Origin: Aphelenchoides besseyi
Lineage: Eukaryota; Nematoda; Chromadorea; Rhabditida; Aphelenchoididae
NCBI GenBank assembly: GCA_024699855.1
Contig: JAMPIQ010000003.1
Span: 2,976,001 to 3,040,000 of the forward strand
DNA length: 64,000 bases
Reading direction: 5' to 3'
In this document: positions 23,893 through 34,747 of the stretch, piece after piece
Position numbering within the stretch: position 1 is the first letter of the stretch
Layout: every line of letters starts with the position of its first letter
Notes under the pieces: model-generated
Databases searched by the model: none
Told to the model about the DNA's origin: nothing
What the model saw: the letters and a program-made list of their open reading frames with translations, nothing else
Program-made: the position numbers and the translations under genes

Positions 23893-24003
23893 CATCAGTT
23901 GGATATCGAACCGGTTAGAGTGAAGGTCGTCGACTACGGAACTGTTCGAAAGTTGGATTGCCGTTTGAAGGACCAACGCGTTTGTATCGTCGCGCAGTCA
24001 TAG
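23893..24003 (+). pseudogene. Possible Tudor-domain remnant
   Basis: One frame reads HQLDIEPVRVKVVDYGTV then KLDCRLKDQRVCIV before a TAG at 24001-24003. The V-x-V-x-D-Y-G-x-V core with a following hydrophobic strand resembles the central strands of a Tudor domain. The surrounding 23640-24060 has no other supported exon. If real it is a decayed fragment, unrelated to the thiD sequence immediately downstream. Short, so confidence is low. Confidence 0.3.
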
Positions 24004-24045
24004 CAGAGTCATCGCAGCTACTCCGAAGACCCACAGAAAGCGTCG

Positions 24046-24991
24046 CGTGAACTGCAATCAATCGTCGATTCTGATGCGACCAAAGAGAGACGTTTGAATC
24101 TACTCACTATTGCAGGCATTTGGGTGTTTTCACGTCTTTTAAAGATTTCTATGCAGGACCGAATTCGAGTGGAGGAGCTGGTGTACAAGCAGATTTAAAG
24201 ACTTTTAGAGCTCTGAGTTGTTATGGCGCATCGGTTCTAACGATTCATACAGCGCAGAATACCCGTGGAGTTCAAGCCATTCACGTACCCGATGCCGCGT
24301 TTGTTAGCTCTTAGCTGACTCCGGTGTTTGATGATTTGAACTTTGATGCTGTAAAAATTGGAGCTCTGGAAATTCCGAAGTTGCGCGCATTGTTGCAAAA
24401 CATTTATGTGAACAAAAACCAAAGTGAGTTTGATAACAGATGTAAGTCAAAATCATTTAGATGGATCGTTCTTGATCTGGTGATTATTACAACACAAGAC
24501 ACAAACTGCTCCCCGATGAAGGTGTCAAAGTGATTGTTCCCATTAGCGACAGTTATTACACCGAATTTAAATGAGTCAGCTGCTTTGTTGGGCGAGCAAT
24601 TGGCTGTCGAAGGTTCGCTAATAACACAAGGAAAAGAGTTACTGGAAATCGGAGCGATGGCAGTACTCATGAAGGGGAACATTTACAAAATTCCGACCAA
24701 TCAGCCGACGGGCTAATAACCAGAGACCAAACTGTGTGAATTGATGGAAAACGTATTCAAAAGTTGGAGAATGGAAAACCGATTAGAAGTGATGGTCTTC
24801 ATGGCAGCAGCTGTACATTGGCTTCTGCGATTGCGTGTTATCTATTAATCTTCAATGGAGATGGCCAAAGAGCAGTACGCGCAGCAAAGAACTTTGTTAC
24901 AGATGCTATTTGCTTAAGAAGCGAGTTGGACGTGGGAAATGGAGCACCACCCTTGAACCACTTTTATCCAATTTCACGACGGTCCTCATAA
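24046..24991 (+). pseudogene. thiD-like: Bacterial-type phosphomethylpyrimidine kinase (ThiD-like), decayed
   Basis: ThiD phosphorylates HMP and HMP-P in thiamine synthesis. The sequence covers the protein from start to end. It reads LLTIAG at 24100, then a 41-nt GC..AG gap (24116-24156), then [16 protein letters not shown], which rejoins the ThiD N-terminal motif exactly. TAQNTRGVQ and VKIGALEIPKL follow, then VLDLVI (where DPV is expected), VITPNLNESAALLGEQ, AVLMKG, and finally LHGSSCTLASAIACYL (the family's HGTGCT phosphate-binding region) and AVRAAKNFVTDAI. It is broken by a TAG at 24312-24314, replacing the usual Gln of QL, by a frameshift between about 24500 and 24540, and by a stop at 24716. 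The intron-like gap suggests the gene was once worked into the host genome before decaying. Animals normally lack ThiD, so transfer from bacteria or fungi is likely. Confidence 0.8.
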
Positions 24992-25020
24992 ACAAAACTG
25001 AATGATTCGATTTTTAAAGT

Positions 25021-25963
25021 TTATTCTCTTAAGTTCATCAGTAACAAATGTTGAACCTTCGACAAAGCAAGAATGAGGTGTTCAACTAATACGAAGCTTA
25101 GGGGATCCTCTGGAAAGTCTTTCTTGTTGTTGTAAACCCTTGAATCACTGCTGAGAGTGATTCGAGGGCGTCTAAAATAAGTCAGTTACTGATTGATACA
25201 AATTGAATAAACTTATCTTGTGTGTACACACACACACACACACAAACACAACAGGGGCTATGAATTGTAAATTTCCCTTGTTTGTTTTGAACAAACAAAG
25301 GACGAGGAGCTGAGTGATCCTGAAAACCCGAATATGTTAAGAAAAGAACAGAAATCGAAACTTACCTCGAATAGCGTACTCTTCGAGGACCACTCAGCTA
25401 CAAATGATGCTTTCTGGGAGATCTACGACCATTAAATACTGGTTGGCGGCACCCAAGCCTGACCTCCAGCTACGAGGACCGCGAGGTGTTTTCTTTCTGA
25501 ACAAAACACTCACATCACAGATCATTGTTTCGCGGCGTCTCAATCACCAATTAATGAATAGTACAACTCAAAACAAACCTAAGGTAAAACAGAAGATGCG
25601 ATATCCTTCGAGTATGGTTTGCTTTTTTCAAAAATACTCAATACGCCGGCAGTGCTAGAAATAGACTTTGGAAGCTCTAAAGTCAATCAACGACACACAA
25701 CCCTTTATACTTGCCTTCAACATATGTTTGTTTTGTGCAGTCTTTTTGTAAACTTTGTTTCGGGAATCGACAATGAACTGTATTGAATTCACCCAGCAGC
25801 CATTAGCTCGAATACCACAGGTTAATCCGTCAAACTGAAAAACTGCTATTATCGAAGTTTCCTTACTTATTGATAAAAGCGAAGTGATTCGAATAGTCTG
25901 TAATAGAATAAACATCAATATATACTCTAAAATTTGAAGGCGTTGAAATCGTCGCGTTGACAT
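25021..25963 (-). CDS. Unidentified multi-exon gene (model tentative)
   Basis: I do not recognise this gene. From an ATG near 25963 the minus strand gives a hydrophobic start (ILEYILMFILLQTIRI), then FDGLTCGIRANGCWVNSIQF after a 30-odd-nt intron. AAG at 25704 is followed by a GCAAGT that may be a GC donor. Downstream exons read SISSTAGVLSIFEKSKPYSK, KASFVAEWSSKSTLFE (ending at a GTAAG at 25364), DHSAPRPLFVQNKQGKF, and a last exon ITLSSDSRVYNNKKDFPED..FVLVEHLILAL ending at a TAA at 25023-25021. Phases between the middle exons are uncertain. Part of it (25363-25608) is repeated at the left edge of the window, so at least two copies or fragments exist 25 kb apart. Confidence 0.4.
25219..25250. 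repeat. (AC)n microsatellite
   Basis: A run of alternating AC with a short TGTGTACACA palindromic start, inside the unidentified minus-strand gene, where it would encode alternating Cys-Val if translated. That suggests it is intronic or untranslated. Confidence 0.85.
25363..25608. repeat. Direct repeat, right copy
   Basis: Matches 1-247 at about 98 percent identity in the same orientation. It spans the exon ending at the 25364 donor and the intron upstream of it on the minus strand. Homology ends sharply at about 25608, where the gene continues into sequence not found at the left edge. Confidence 0.9.
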
Positions 25964-27404
25964 TTCAACACAGTAACCTAATAGCAGTTGATTACAAGCT
26001 TACAAACTGAGGCTTGTAGATCTAGCGACTGAATGCAAAAAAGAAGGTCTATTAAATGTTTTTACGAAACTAGTTAACAAGCGTTCTGTTTGGTAACTTA
26101 TACAAAGACACTCGATGACGCACGTCGTTCGCAATCTGTTTCAGAATTTGATTCCACAACTTTGGATGAATTCTGTCTAAAATAAACGACATTTTCTATT
26201 GTTGTTTTCTGGAAGTCTACTCGCTGGGAACAAATGAAAGGGTGGCCACCGCTGATCCAATGATGTTTCGTCTTTTGGCTCCTCCGAAAACGCTATGGAT
26301 TGATCTTCCCGCCGAAAATTACCGTCTAGTATGAGGTGACGATTGAAAATCCCAACCAGACAACATCGTGTTAAGGTATCGACAGGAATTTTATTTGAAA
26401 CCTAGAAAACAACAGAAAAAAGACGTGGTTTGAAAATTAGCTTCACGACAATAAGTTAAACCACTAGAACAACAACCAAACTAATTGCACCGAGCATTGA
26501 GGACGTCGTGTTTCCTCAGATCTTTTTGCTTGTCTTCCACATCCCTCTGCCCTGCTACGCTTGGTTGTCGTTGATAGTTGCAAGTTGATTATGAGAAGTT
26601 GAATAAGTCAGTTTTATTGAGATAGTAACCCTAATATTGCAAACGTTGAAAATTTTGAGATTCAACGTCTTCGATCATTTGAAATTCTCGGTCAATGGCC
26701 TAAGTTCCGGTGAACTTTCAATTACAAAAATGGCGTTCCAACATCATTAGCCGTATAACCGCAATTGCTGTCACTTGTATTAGCATTCGGTGGCACTCTT
26801 CAACCTTACGTGTGATGATTAGTGGTTGTTGAAGTTGCTCAAGTATTATGACTTCGAATTCGTTTTCCTTCAAATTTGAACAAAAGTGCGTTTCCGTTTG
26901 GTTGAAAGACGCTCGCTGACCCTGTGCTTTCACGCACGAATTTTGTAGTTGTGCTCTCGACTGTCTGCTCAGCGAAAGGGAGGAGCGGCAATCAGTCTTG
27001 ACAGCGGTCGTTTAATGGCGCTCGTCGACTTTACCGCTCAATCAATTTTTCAGAAATCGATGCTTTTGGCGATTTTCGATCAACTTCATCGACGATGGCA
27101 TTTCAAAAAGCCGCGTGATTCATTATTTTGACCGGTGATTAGAACGTCAATCCAAAAAAGTCTTCTTATCTTTCCATTTTTCTGCGGGATTAACTGTTGG
27201 GTGTCCGTTCAATTTTGTTTGATCGTTTCTTTCGAGGTTTTGTTGTTACAGCTGCTGACCGTGAAGTTTTTTGTTTTGATTCGTGAAAACTGACGCTTTT
27301 GACTACGAAAATTGAGCTCAAAAGCGATGGCGTTATTTTGGTTGTCGTGTTTTTGATCGTGATTATCGACATGTTGGTCATTTGTGTTTTAGAAACGGGG
27401 CAAA
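25964..27404. other. Gene-poor stretch, nothing firmly recognised
   Basis: About 1.44 kb. A frame at 26214-26334 (VATADPMMFRLLAPPKTLWIDLP, then stop) and a minus-strand frame at 26933-26760 (ENEFEVIILEQLQQPLII) look protein-like but have no family match, no start and no supported splice partners. They could be remnants of a decayed gene. The 3' end should hold the promoter of the ABC transporter gene. Confidence 0.45.
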
Positions 27405-30400
27405 ATGCCGGCGGCCCTCAGCACACTCTCTCATTGGGCTCCATCGTTGACTGAAGCAGCTCCGGCATTGATCGGAACAAGCGCCGTTCTGCTCATTTGT
27501 CATCTCTACAAACGGAAACATGAATTACGGTGAGATACCATTAGCTATGTATTGACAAAGATCGTTGGTTTAGAAGTGTGTCGCGAAACGTTACAACGTT
27601 TTTGTCCAAAGAGAAAACGACAAAAGAAAAATCACATGTTGATTTTCGTTTTGTGATGAAGTTATGGCGCATAGTCAAGATTCTGATACCATCGATTGTG
27701 TCGTGGGAAGTATTTTACATGGTCGTAATTGCTTGCACGCTCTTTGCCAGGACGTATGCTGATGTTTGGATGATTACAACTTCAACGACCATCGAATCCG
27801 CGATTATCGAAAGGGACAAATACGCGTTCTTCAAGCTCATGCTTCATTATTTGATGTAAGAGTGTATTCAGCAACTTTCTAATCGACGATTTAGGTGCAT
27901 GCCGGTGATTTCGGTTGTCAACAATTTGCTTAAAGTGAGTTCTTCATGTTCTCTGGTTGTTCAACGTTATCGGAATTGTTCTTTTCGTTTAAACTTACCA
28001 AACACTTGCTGTATAACTACTTAATCCTATTAGTTTGCCGAAAAACGTGCTCAGTGTATTAGACGTCTACCAGTTTTTACAGCTCATTGGGTTGGTTCGC
28101 GGGTTTTATGCACAAACACGATTAAACTTTTATTCTTTAACGGCATAAATTTTTGGTTTGGATTGAGCGAGTTGAAACTTCGATTCCGTGAGCGATTGAC
28201 TAGATACCTTTATCAGAAATACCTCAAGTAAGTCAATTGTGTCAACAGAGAAATGCTACGGAACTGATCAATAATCCGGACGTTTTAGTGGATTCACATT
28301 TTACAAAATGTCGAATTTGGACAATCGAATTGCAAATGCCGATCAACTGCTAACTCAAGATGTTGATCGCTTCTGTGAGGGAATTGTCGAACTCTATTCC
28401 AATCTTTCAAAGGTCATCATTCTTTTGTTTTTAGCCTTCAAGTTGTGATTTTAGCCGTTAGTTGATGTCGCTTTGTACGTGAGTCGTATCGGTGGTGCTC
28501 TCGGCTTCTCAGCTCCGGGTAAGCTGTTCGGATATCTCTTGTGCTCTGGCTTCTTCCTCACTTATTTGCGTCGTCCAATTGGTCGATTGACGGTCGTTGA
28601 ACAACAACTGGAGGGTGAATATCGATTCGTGAATTCCCGTCTGATTATGAACAGCGAAGAAATTGCATTCTATCAGGTTTGTGATTAGTTGGATTGATTA
28701 TAATTGGCGTTTAGGGCAATGAACGTGAAAAGATTTCGGTGATGAACGCGTTCAATCGTATGGTTCGACATCTTCGTTCTTTGATTTTGTTCCGTTTCTC
28801 TCTTGGTTTTGTTGACAACATTATTGCCAAATACTGCGCTACGGTTGTTGGTTGGTACACGATGAGTCGTCCGTTCTTCAGTCGCACAAACGCTGCTCTT
28901 CGAAACAAGAGTAAAAACGAGATCATGCAACAATACTACAGTTCGGGACGAATGATGTTTAAGTTGGCCGAAGCGTTGGGTCGTCTCGCACTTGCTGGAA
29001 GGGAATTAACTCGTCTGTCCGGGTTTACTACACGAGTCGACAGCCTCATTGATGTTCTCCAAGATCTTGAAAGTGGAAAATATCAGAGAACAATGGTCGC
29101 GTCGAATTCGTTGTTAGCGATTGAAGATGAGGTCAGTTAGCGTTGTTGACAGTTTAATTTTGTGTTTAGAAAGACGATCTTTTAACTGCTGCACGTCTTG
29201 GACTAACACCCGGATCCGGAGAAATTGTGGTTGCTGACAATGTTATACGCTTCGAAAATGTTCCATTGGTTACACCGAATGGAGATGTTCTTGTGCAATT
29301 GTTGAATTTCGAAGTTCCGTCGGGTCGAAATGTTTTGATATGTGGACCAAATGGGTGCGGTAAATCGTCTTTGTTCCGAGTGTTGGGTGAACTTTGGCCG
29401 TTGTGGGGCGGTCGATTGATCAAACCGCAATGTGGAAAACTGTTCTACGTACCTCAACGTCCGTACATGACATTAGGAACATTAAGAGATCAAATCATTT
29501 ACGTGAGTTCTCTTCTTCTTTTATTTATTTACCAAGAACATTTAGCCCGATAAACCTGCCGATATGCGACGTAAAGGACTCACGGATCAAGACTTGAATG
29601 ATTTTCTCGATGAAGTTCAATTGGGTCACATTTTGACTCGAGAAGGAGGTTGGAATTCAATTCAGGTTAGTTACGAATAATCGTTAAAATAAAAGACGTG
29701 CTTTTAGGACTGGATGGACGTTCTTTCAGGTGGTGAAAAACAAAGAGTTGCGGTAAGTTGCATAGATGAGTTTATTGTACAGAAATAAGAAGGGGGTAAC
29801 ATTAGAAACTTATCGTTAATTCGTCACTCTTCATCGACGATTGCGTTAACGACCGTCGATAAGAAATGTTCTTTTATACGCCAACTGTTATGTTCTCGTC
29901 TTCCCTCGGGATTTTGACATCGCGATTTTTTACAAGCACACGGGAATTCTTCATCTTCATTCTCGATTTGACATTCAATTCCATTGGCATAGCAGACACA
30001 AGTCTCGGCCTTACAATCGCCGGTTACACATGTGCAGCCGCAAGATTCACGACTTTGAGTTATTTTCTCGCACTCTTCAGTAATCGATTCATCATACGCA
30101 ATCTCATTTGACGTAACCAATTCCTGTCGTGCTCTCTGATCCAACGGTTCTAATGTCGAGCTGTCTCGTGGCAAAACAAACTTTGTTTTCGTTTTCTTCT
30201 CACCATCACTGCTTTGAGGCATGTAAGCAGCGGCCTAAAATACTACCGAGTTGTTGTTTCTGATTCAAACTCACTTGTCCAAGCGACTGCAGTCTCTCAT
30301 ACTCACGACAACTGTATTCTTTGGAATCGAAATGCTTGTTTTCCATTCCCAAAGGTATTCCACCGCTACTGGGAACTGTGTCGGCGCTTTGGGCTATATT

Positions 30401-30894
30401 GAAGTAATAGACATCAACTTTGTCAAAAAGCACACGCGTCTTTCTCAACCGTTCCGAAGCACGAAGTCTAAAAACATTTGAACAAAAACTAAAATTTCAA
30501 ACTAACCTTCTTCTCTGCCCGCTAGACGACGGAGTTGACATTGTTCTTAAGTGGCCTTATTCCTCCTTTTAATTCATAAACGTAAAGATATAATCTGGTC
30601 ATCAAAACCCCAAAATTTCAAACGAATCGAAAGTTATTTTATACTTTATTTCAGATGGCACGACTTTTTTACCATCGACCTCAATTCGCAATTTTGGACG
30701 AATGCACTTCGGCAGTTTCGGTCGACGTTGAAGGTGCAATGTATCGACGATGTCGCGAATTGAACATCACGCTGTTCACCGTATCACATCGCAAATCCCT
30801 GTGGATACATCACGAATACTTTCTGCAAATGGACGGACGTGGACGATACGAATTCGGAAAGATCACCGAAAACATGGAGCAGTTTGGATCGTAA
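27405..30894 (+). CDS. ABCD3-like: ABCD3/PMP70-type peroxisomal half ABC transporter
   Basis: Exons from the ATG at 27405 to the TAA at 30892-30894 encode a half transporter of roughly 660 aa. Transmembrane domain: [31 protein letters not shown] and the long helices around [15 protein letters not shown]. Nucleotide-binding domain: Walker [11 protein letters not shown]-loop YVPQRPYM, signature [10 protein letters not shown], Walker [10 protein letters not shown] and H-loop VSHRKSLW. The end [19 protein letters not shown] is close to the known C-terminus of ABCD3. Members sit in the peroxisomal membrane and import long- and branched-chain acyl-CoAs for beta-oxidation. Introns are about 40-60 nt except the one between [11 protein letters not shown] (ending about 29753) and the Walker B exon (30655). 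That intron is about 900 nt and contains another gene on the opposite strand. Confidence 0.95.
29824..30541 (-). CDS. CSRNP-like: Cysteine/serine-rich nuclear protein (CSRNP/AXUD1 family), nested gene
   Basis: Three exons (30541-30507, 30467-30275, 30234-29824) join exactly to 212 aa. The N-terminal half reads [28 protein letters not shown]. The cysteine-rich core [38 protein letters not shown] is the diagnostic CSRNP pattern. Vertebrate members are nuclear, DNA-binding and linked to apoptosis and developmental transcription; the role here is inferred. At 212 aa it is much shorter than vertebrate CSRNPs and keeps little beyond the conserved core. The whole gene lies in one intron of the ABCD3-like gene on the other strand, so both transcripts are antisense to each other over this interval. 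Confidence 0.92.
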
Positions 30895-31051
30895 TGTCAA
30901 AAGTTTATTTCTGTCTATTTTCCTGTAGTAACCAAATTTATTTTTGATGAAAAGCTGTACACACTGAACTCGAAAGAGAAATGAGACCTAAAAGAAGATC
31001 ATGGCTAAACGGTCAAATAAATGGTTGACATCGACGATGGTGGTGAACATT

Positions 31052-31590
31052 CTATTGCGTCTTAAACACTTCGTTAGCAACACAATTCGCTACGTAGTTC
31101 TGCTCAACCGAATGCTTTCCATCTAAATATTTCGACCATGAAAAGTCTATTTTGAACGAAACATCAAAGACCTCAAGAAAACTTACGTGGATTTGTTGCC
31201 AGAACTTTGAAGACTCCTTGATCGGCCTGAAAACTTAACAATTCAACAAAATCACTTTTTCTTCGACCTGAGTTGGATTCTAAAACGGAAATTTACTGTT
31301 AACCAATTGATCTCAACTTACTTTCATAATCAACGTGCAAACGTATTTGCCAACTTGTTTCTTCACCTTCTTCACAAAACGATCGCCCGTTAGTTCTTTG
31401 TCTTTTAAAAACCATTGAACGGTCTAAACATCGAGATGTTTTGTCTGAACTTTGTTCAACTCACTGGTTCAGGATTTCCGTTGACCATGCACTCAAAGAG
31501 CACAGAGCCATCGGGTCGATTGATGATCGACGGTTTTCCATCGAAAAACGGAGCGATTCCCATTTCTATCGGGAACACGTGTTTCGGAGC
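31052..31590 (-). CDS. Immunoglobulin I-set domain protein (5' end unresolved)
   Basis: Minus-strand exons encode one complete I-set Ig domain. It reads HVFPIEMGIAPFFDGKP, VLFECMVNGNPEP (first Cys), then after a short intron VQWFLKDKEL (the Trp), VGKYVCTLIM, ADQGVFKVLATN (the D-x-G-x-Y/F pattern of strand F) and GKHSVEQNYVANCV, ending at a TAG at 31054-31052. Such domains are typical of nematode muscle proteins (titin, twitchin, UNC-89 relatives) and of small secreted two-Ig proteins. The first exon could not be joined in frame: the acceptor at about 31591 needs a phase-1 donor that I cannot place. The gene may therefore begin further upstream (31600-31700) or be a fragment of a longer one. 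It is third in a row of same-strand genes after HMG-CoA lyase and the J-domain gene. Confidence 0.75.
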
Positions 31591-31974
31591 TGAAAACAAT
31601 AAAACGCCGTAAAAGTTGCCACGCGAATACGAAAATCCCGTTGATTATCGTCGAGCTCATAAAAAGTTCAAAGGCGTTTGAATTTGAAGCGGCGGCAAAC
31701 AACGAAATGGCAACGTCACTTGCTCTTCAGAGGCAGTTGAAACACGATCAAATCGAATTTCGGTTGTTGGGTTGTGCGTGCGGACGTGAGAGCTCTTTGG
31801 AGACAAAGCGGATTGATCGAATCGGCGGGTTAACAAACGGAGATGTTTGAGTGTGTGTGGCCATCTCCCACGCGATCTGATGACTTCAAAGGCTTTGAGA
31901 TTCAATTATCTCCCATTGATTAGTCGAAAGTACCCTTCAACAGTCATGCAACAAACAGAACGATCAAAACGAGT

Positions 31975-33163
31975 TTATTTTTGCTCTTCTTTTGGAACAG
32001 GAGACGGTTGTTCGGCCTGTTCGACGGTTTCGAACGAATCTTTTTCTTTTGTAACGTCGGCAACAGCACTTGGAACTCCAAAACCGTCTTCTTTCGTTTT
32101 TTCGTATCCCGTTTTTGGCGATGCAGCGGCAGTCTTTGCCTGAAATTGATAATCATCAGATGCTAACAGAAAAATAGCTTACTTTCTTCGCTTCTTTTGG
32201 CGCTTCTTTCGCAACTTTCTTCGGCAAACTATGCAGATCGGCCGACTGTTCAAGCAAATCGGCTTTCTTGTTCCTCTTTTGCGACTTCTCAACAACATTT
32301 GCGTACTTCGATTTCTTCAAGACAGTCGCAGTGTGGCCTTCAGCTGGCAGAAACATTCCATGGACTGGACACTAAAGTGAAGGTTAGGTCGATTGTTTGA
32401 AACAACCTTTTTTGGCGGTTTCGACTTTAAATTGCCACAGAGATAACAACAAAAGCAGCACGTCAAACAACTCAAGAGCATGAAAAGACGGTGGTAATTA
32501 GATGCACAGTTCGACAAACAAGTGTCTCCAACTCGTTCGATACTAAAATACGCTAGTTGCCCTCTACATTTGTGTATTACCCGCGAAGACCATAGCGATC
32601 GTAGACTGAAATTCGGATCAGTTGTTGCAATCAGCTCTCACTTACTGCGACGATTCTCCGGACCAAGAATTTTGTATGCAAAGTTCAACTCCATGAACTG
32701 AAAATCGAAATACAAAGCAAAATGAAAGTTAATTTACTTGATCGATTTGCTCTGCAGTCAATCTTCCTTCTTGTTTTTCAAAGATTAGTTGGAAACGATC
32801 AAATTCCGCGTTGTAACTTAAACGCAAATCCTCTTCGGAAGCACTAGGCTGGCAACCAAGAGCCGAATAGTAATAATTTCGGGTTAAGATCCTGAATTTT
32901 GACCGTGAAAATGGTCAGTTAACCTACGTTTCCTTGGGAACACATGTGCACCATCGACGGTGTTCTTCGGCCGGAGCACGAATTAATGTGTCGGGACCAG
33001 TCGAGGATCCAACAGGTTTTGAAGCATTTTTTCGATTAGTGGGCTTCTTGATCTCATCAGTGCTTGCAGTTGATGGTTTGGCCGATGGAACAACCGTATT
33101 CTTCGTCTTCTTTTGCTCGTCGCTGCTCAGCGTCTCTCCAGAGGCCAACAGTTTCTTTCCCAT
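31975..33163 (-). CDS. Cysteine-string-protein-like J protein lacking HPD
   Basis: From the ATG at 33163 a charged N-terminal region (about 80 aa) precedes a J-like domain: YYYSALGCQPSASEEDLRLSYN..FMELNFAYKILGPENRRSVYDRYGLRG. Helices I, II, III and the closing DRYGLRG are recognisable, but the HPD loop that stimulates Hsp70 is absent; the region reads NAEFDRFQLIFEKQEGR. A cysteine string follows (LLSCLTCCFCCYLCGNL), then a lysine-rich tail and a last exon ending PVPKEEQK at the TAA 31977-31975. This order is that of DNAJC5/cysteine-string proteins, palmitoylated vesicle co-chaperones. Without HPD it cannot act as a classical co-chaperone. It is either a diverged paralogue or has a different job. 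It lies 264 bp downstream of HMG-CoA lyase on the same strand. Confidence 0.8.
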
Positions 33164-33426
33164 CTTGAACCAACACTTCGAAAGTCAGTTCAACCGTTTG
33201 GCGCAGATTCGCACCTTCAAATGAAATCGGACTTTACAGGCTAGTTACTCATTTTACGATGTCTATTATGTTAATTTATTAAGTACAACAAGTTTACGTC
33301 GAGTAGAAGTCTATTTATTGTCTATTAGCAAGACGAGGTCTAAACAATGAATCTCAGATAAAAACGAGTATAACCGTTTTTTGTATTTTATGGCAAATTT
33401 GTACACCTGAGCAGCATTACGATTAT

Positions 33427-34747
33427 TCAACCCATTCGACGTTCTTCTTTAAAACGTTTGCTCATAATTGCTCGAGCTACACGACTACTGTTGGGACGTT
33501 GCATTTTCTGGCAAATCCACGATCCGGTATCAATCAAACGATCCAAATTCACACCCTGAAATTTACATGCTTATTACAGGACTTTTTTGAGTGCTCACGG
33601 TGTCAAAGCCAAGATCATCCAACAGATAAAGAAGATCTTCAGTGGCCAAATTACCCGTTGCCCCTTTTGCGTACGGACATCCGCCAAGTCCCGAGACACT
33701 GCTGTCTGCCACTCGAATTCCACGCTATAATCGCAAGTTATTGAAAAGTTAACAAAGGTATTTTTACCTCAATTGCAACTAAAACATTAGCTAACGCTTG
33801 ACCGTAAGTATCATGAAAATGTACGGCCAATTTCTCAGCTGGAGCGACTTTGAGCACCTCGTCCAGCAACAAGTTTACAGATCGTGCACTCCCAACGCCG
33901 ATTGTGTCACCCAAACTGACTGAAGAACAAATGATGTTAGCCATTCAAACTTTTCGTCTTACCTTCATAACAACCAAAACTCAGGAGTTTTTGAACGATA
34001 TTTGCGGTTACTTTCGGGTCAGTTGGGCCCTCGTCTGGATCGGCGATTACCATCGAAATGTAACCGCGTACTCGTAAATTCTTTGCAATCGCCGCTTCGG
34101 TCACTTCTTTTAATCGCTGTAAACTCTCAGCCATTGAACAGTTGGTGTTCTTGCGCGTAAAAGATTCCGATGCAGCACCGAAAACGGCAATTTCTTTAAC
34201 GTTTGGATTCTTGAGCTGAAGACTAGAAATAAAAACAATCGGAGTTGTGAACTAACCGCATTCTGTAAACCAGCCATGTTCGGAACAAGAACGGGATAAT
34301 AAGTGTCGGTGTATTTTTGAATGGCATTTAACACATCGTTGTTATCAGCCATCTAAACGAAAAGAAGTTGCGATCAAAAGTTAAGTTTGTACCTGCGGAA
34401 TCCATTTAGGCGAGACGAAGCTCGTGGCTTCGATAGTTTTCAGACCGCAAGCACTTAGCCGATCAATCAACTCGACTTTTGTGGACGTTGGAACAAGTTG
34501 CTGAAGAACGAAATTTAAAGCGTCTCACGGATGACCAACCTTTTCGTTTTGCAGTCCATCGCGTGGTCCAACTTCGACGATTCGAAACGCTCCTCTCTGC
34601 AACAGTTAAGTCACGATTGCTTACTGGAAGCGAACTTACCGAGTGGCTCGTGGAATTGCCGAACATTCGTCCAACAGCGAACGGACTGCGGAGCGCTGAT
34701 AAAAAGAACGAATGACGAAGAACGGTGATCGAAATGCACTTGTTCAT
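33427..34747 (-). CDS. HMGCL-like: Hydroxymethylglutaryl-CoA lyase, mitochondrial
   Basis: The enzyme cleaves HMG-CoA to acetoacetate and acetyl-CoA in leucine breakdown and ketogenesis. From the ATG at 34747 the first 36 residues are basic and lack acidic residues, a likely mitochondrial presequence. The core follows family order: [47 protein letters not shown] (metal-binding HxH region) and the catalytic-Cys block [23 protein letters not shown]. It ends with [28 protein letters not shown] and the stop at 33429-33427. Introns are 38-47 nt. The central segment [15 protein letters not shown] differs from the usual CVLGCPYEG by losing its Cys, which is not the catalytic one. Confident assignment. 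Confidence 0.95.

Noticed and set aside
25219..25250. Palindrome TGTGTACACA as a regulatory operator
   Set aside because: It is the edge of an (AC)n microsatellite.
29842..30481. Plus-strand open frames opposite the CSRNP exons
   Set aside because: Antisense shadows; the minus strand carries the diagnostic cysteine pattern and clean introns.
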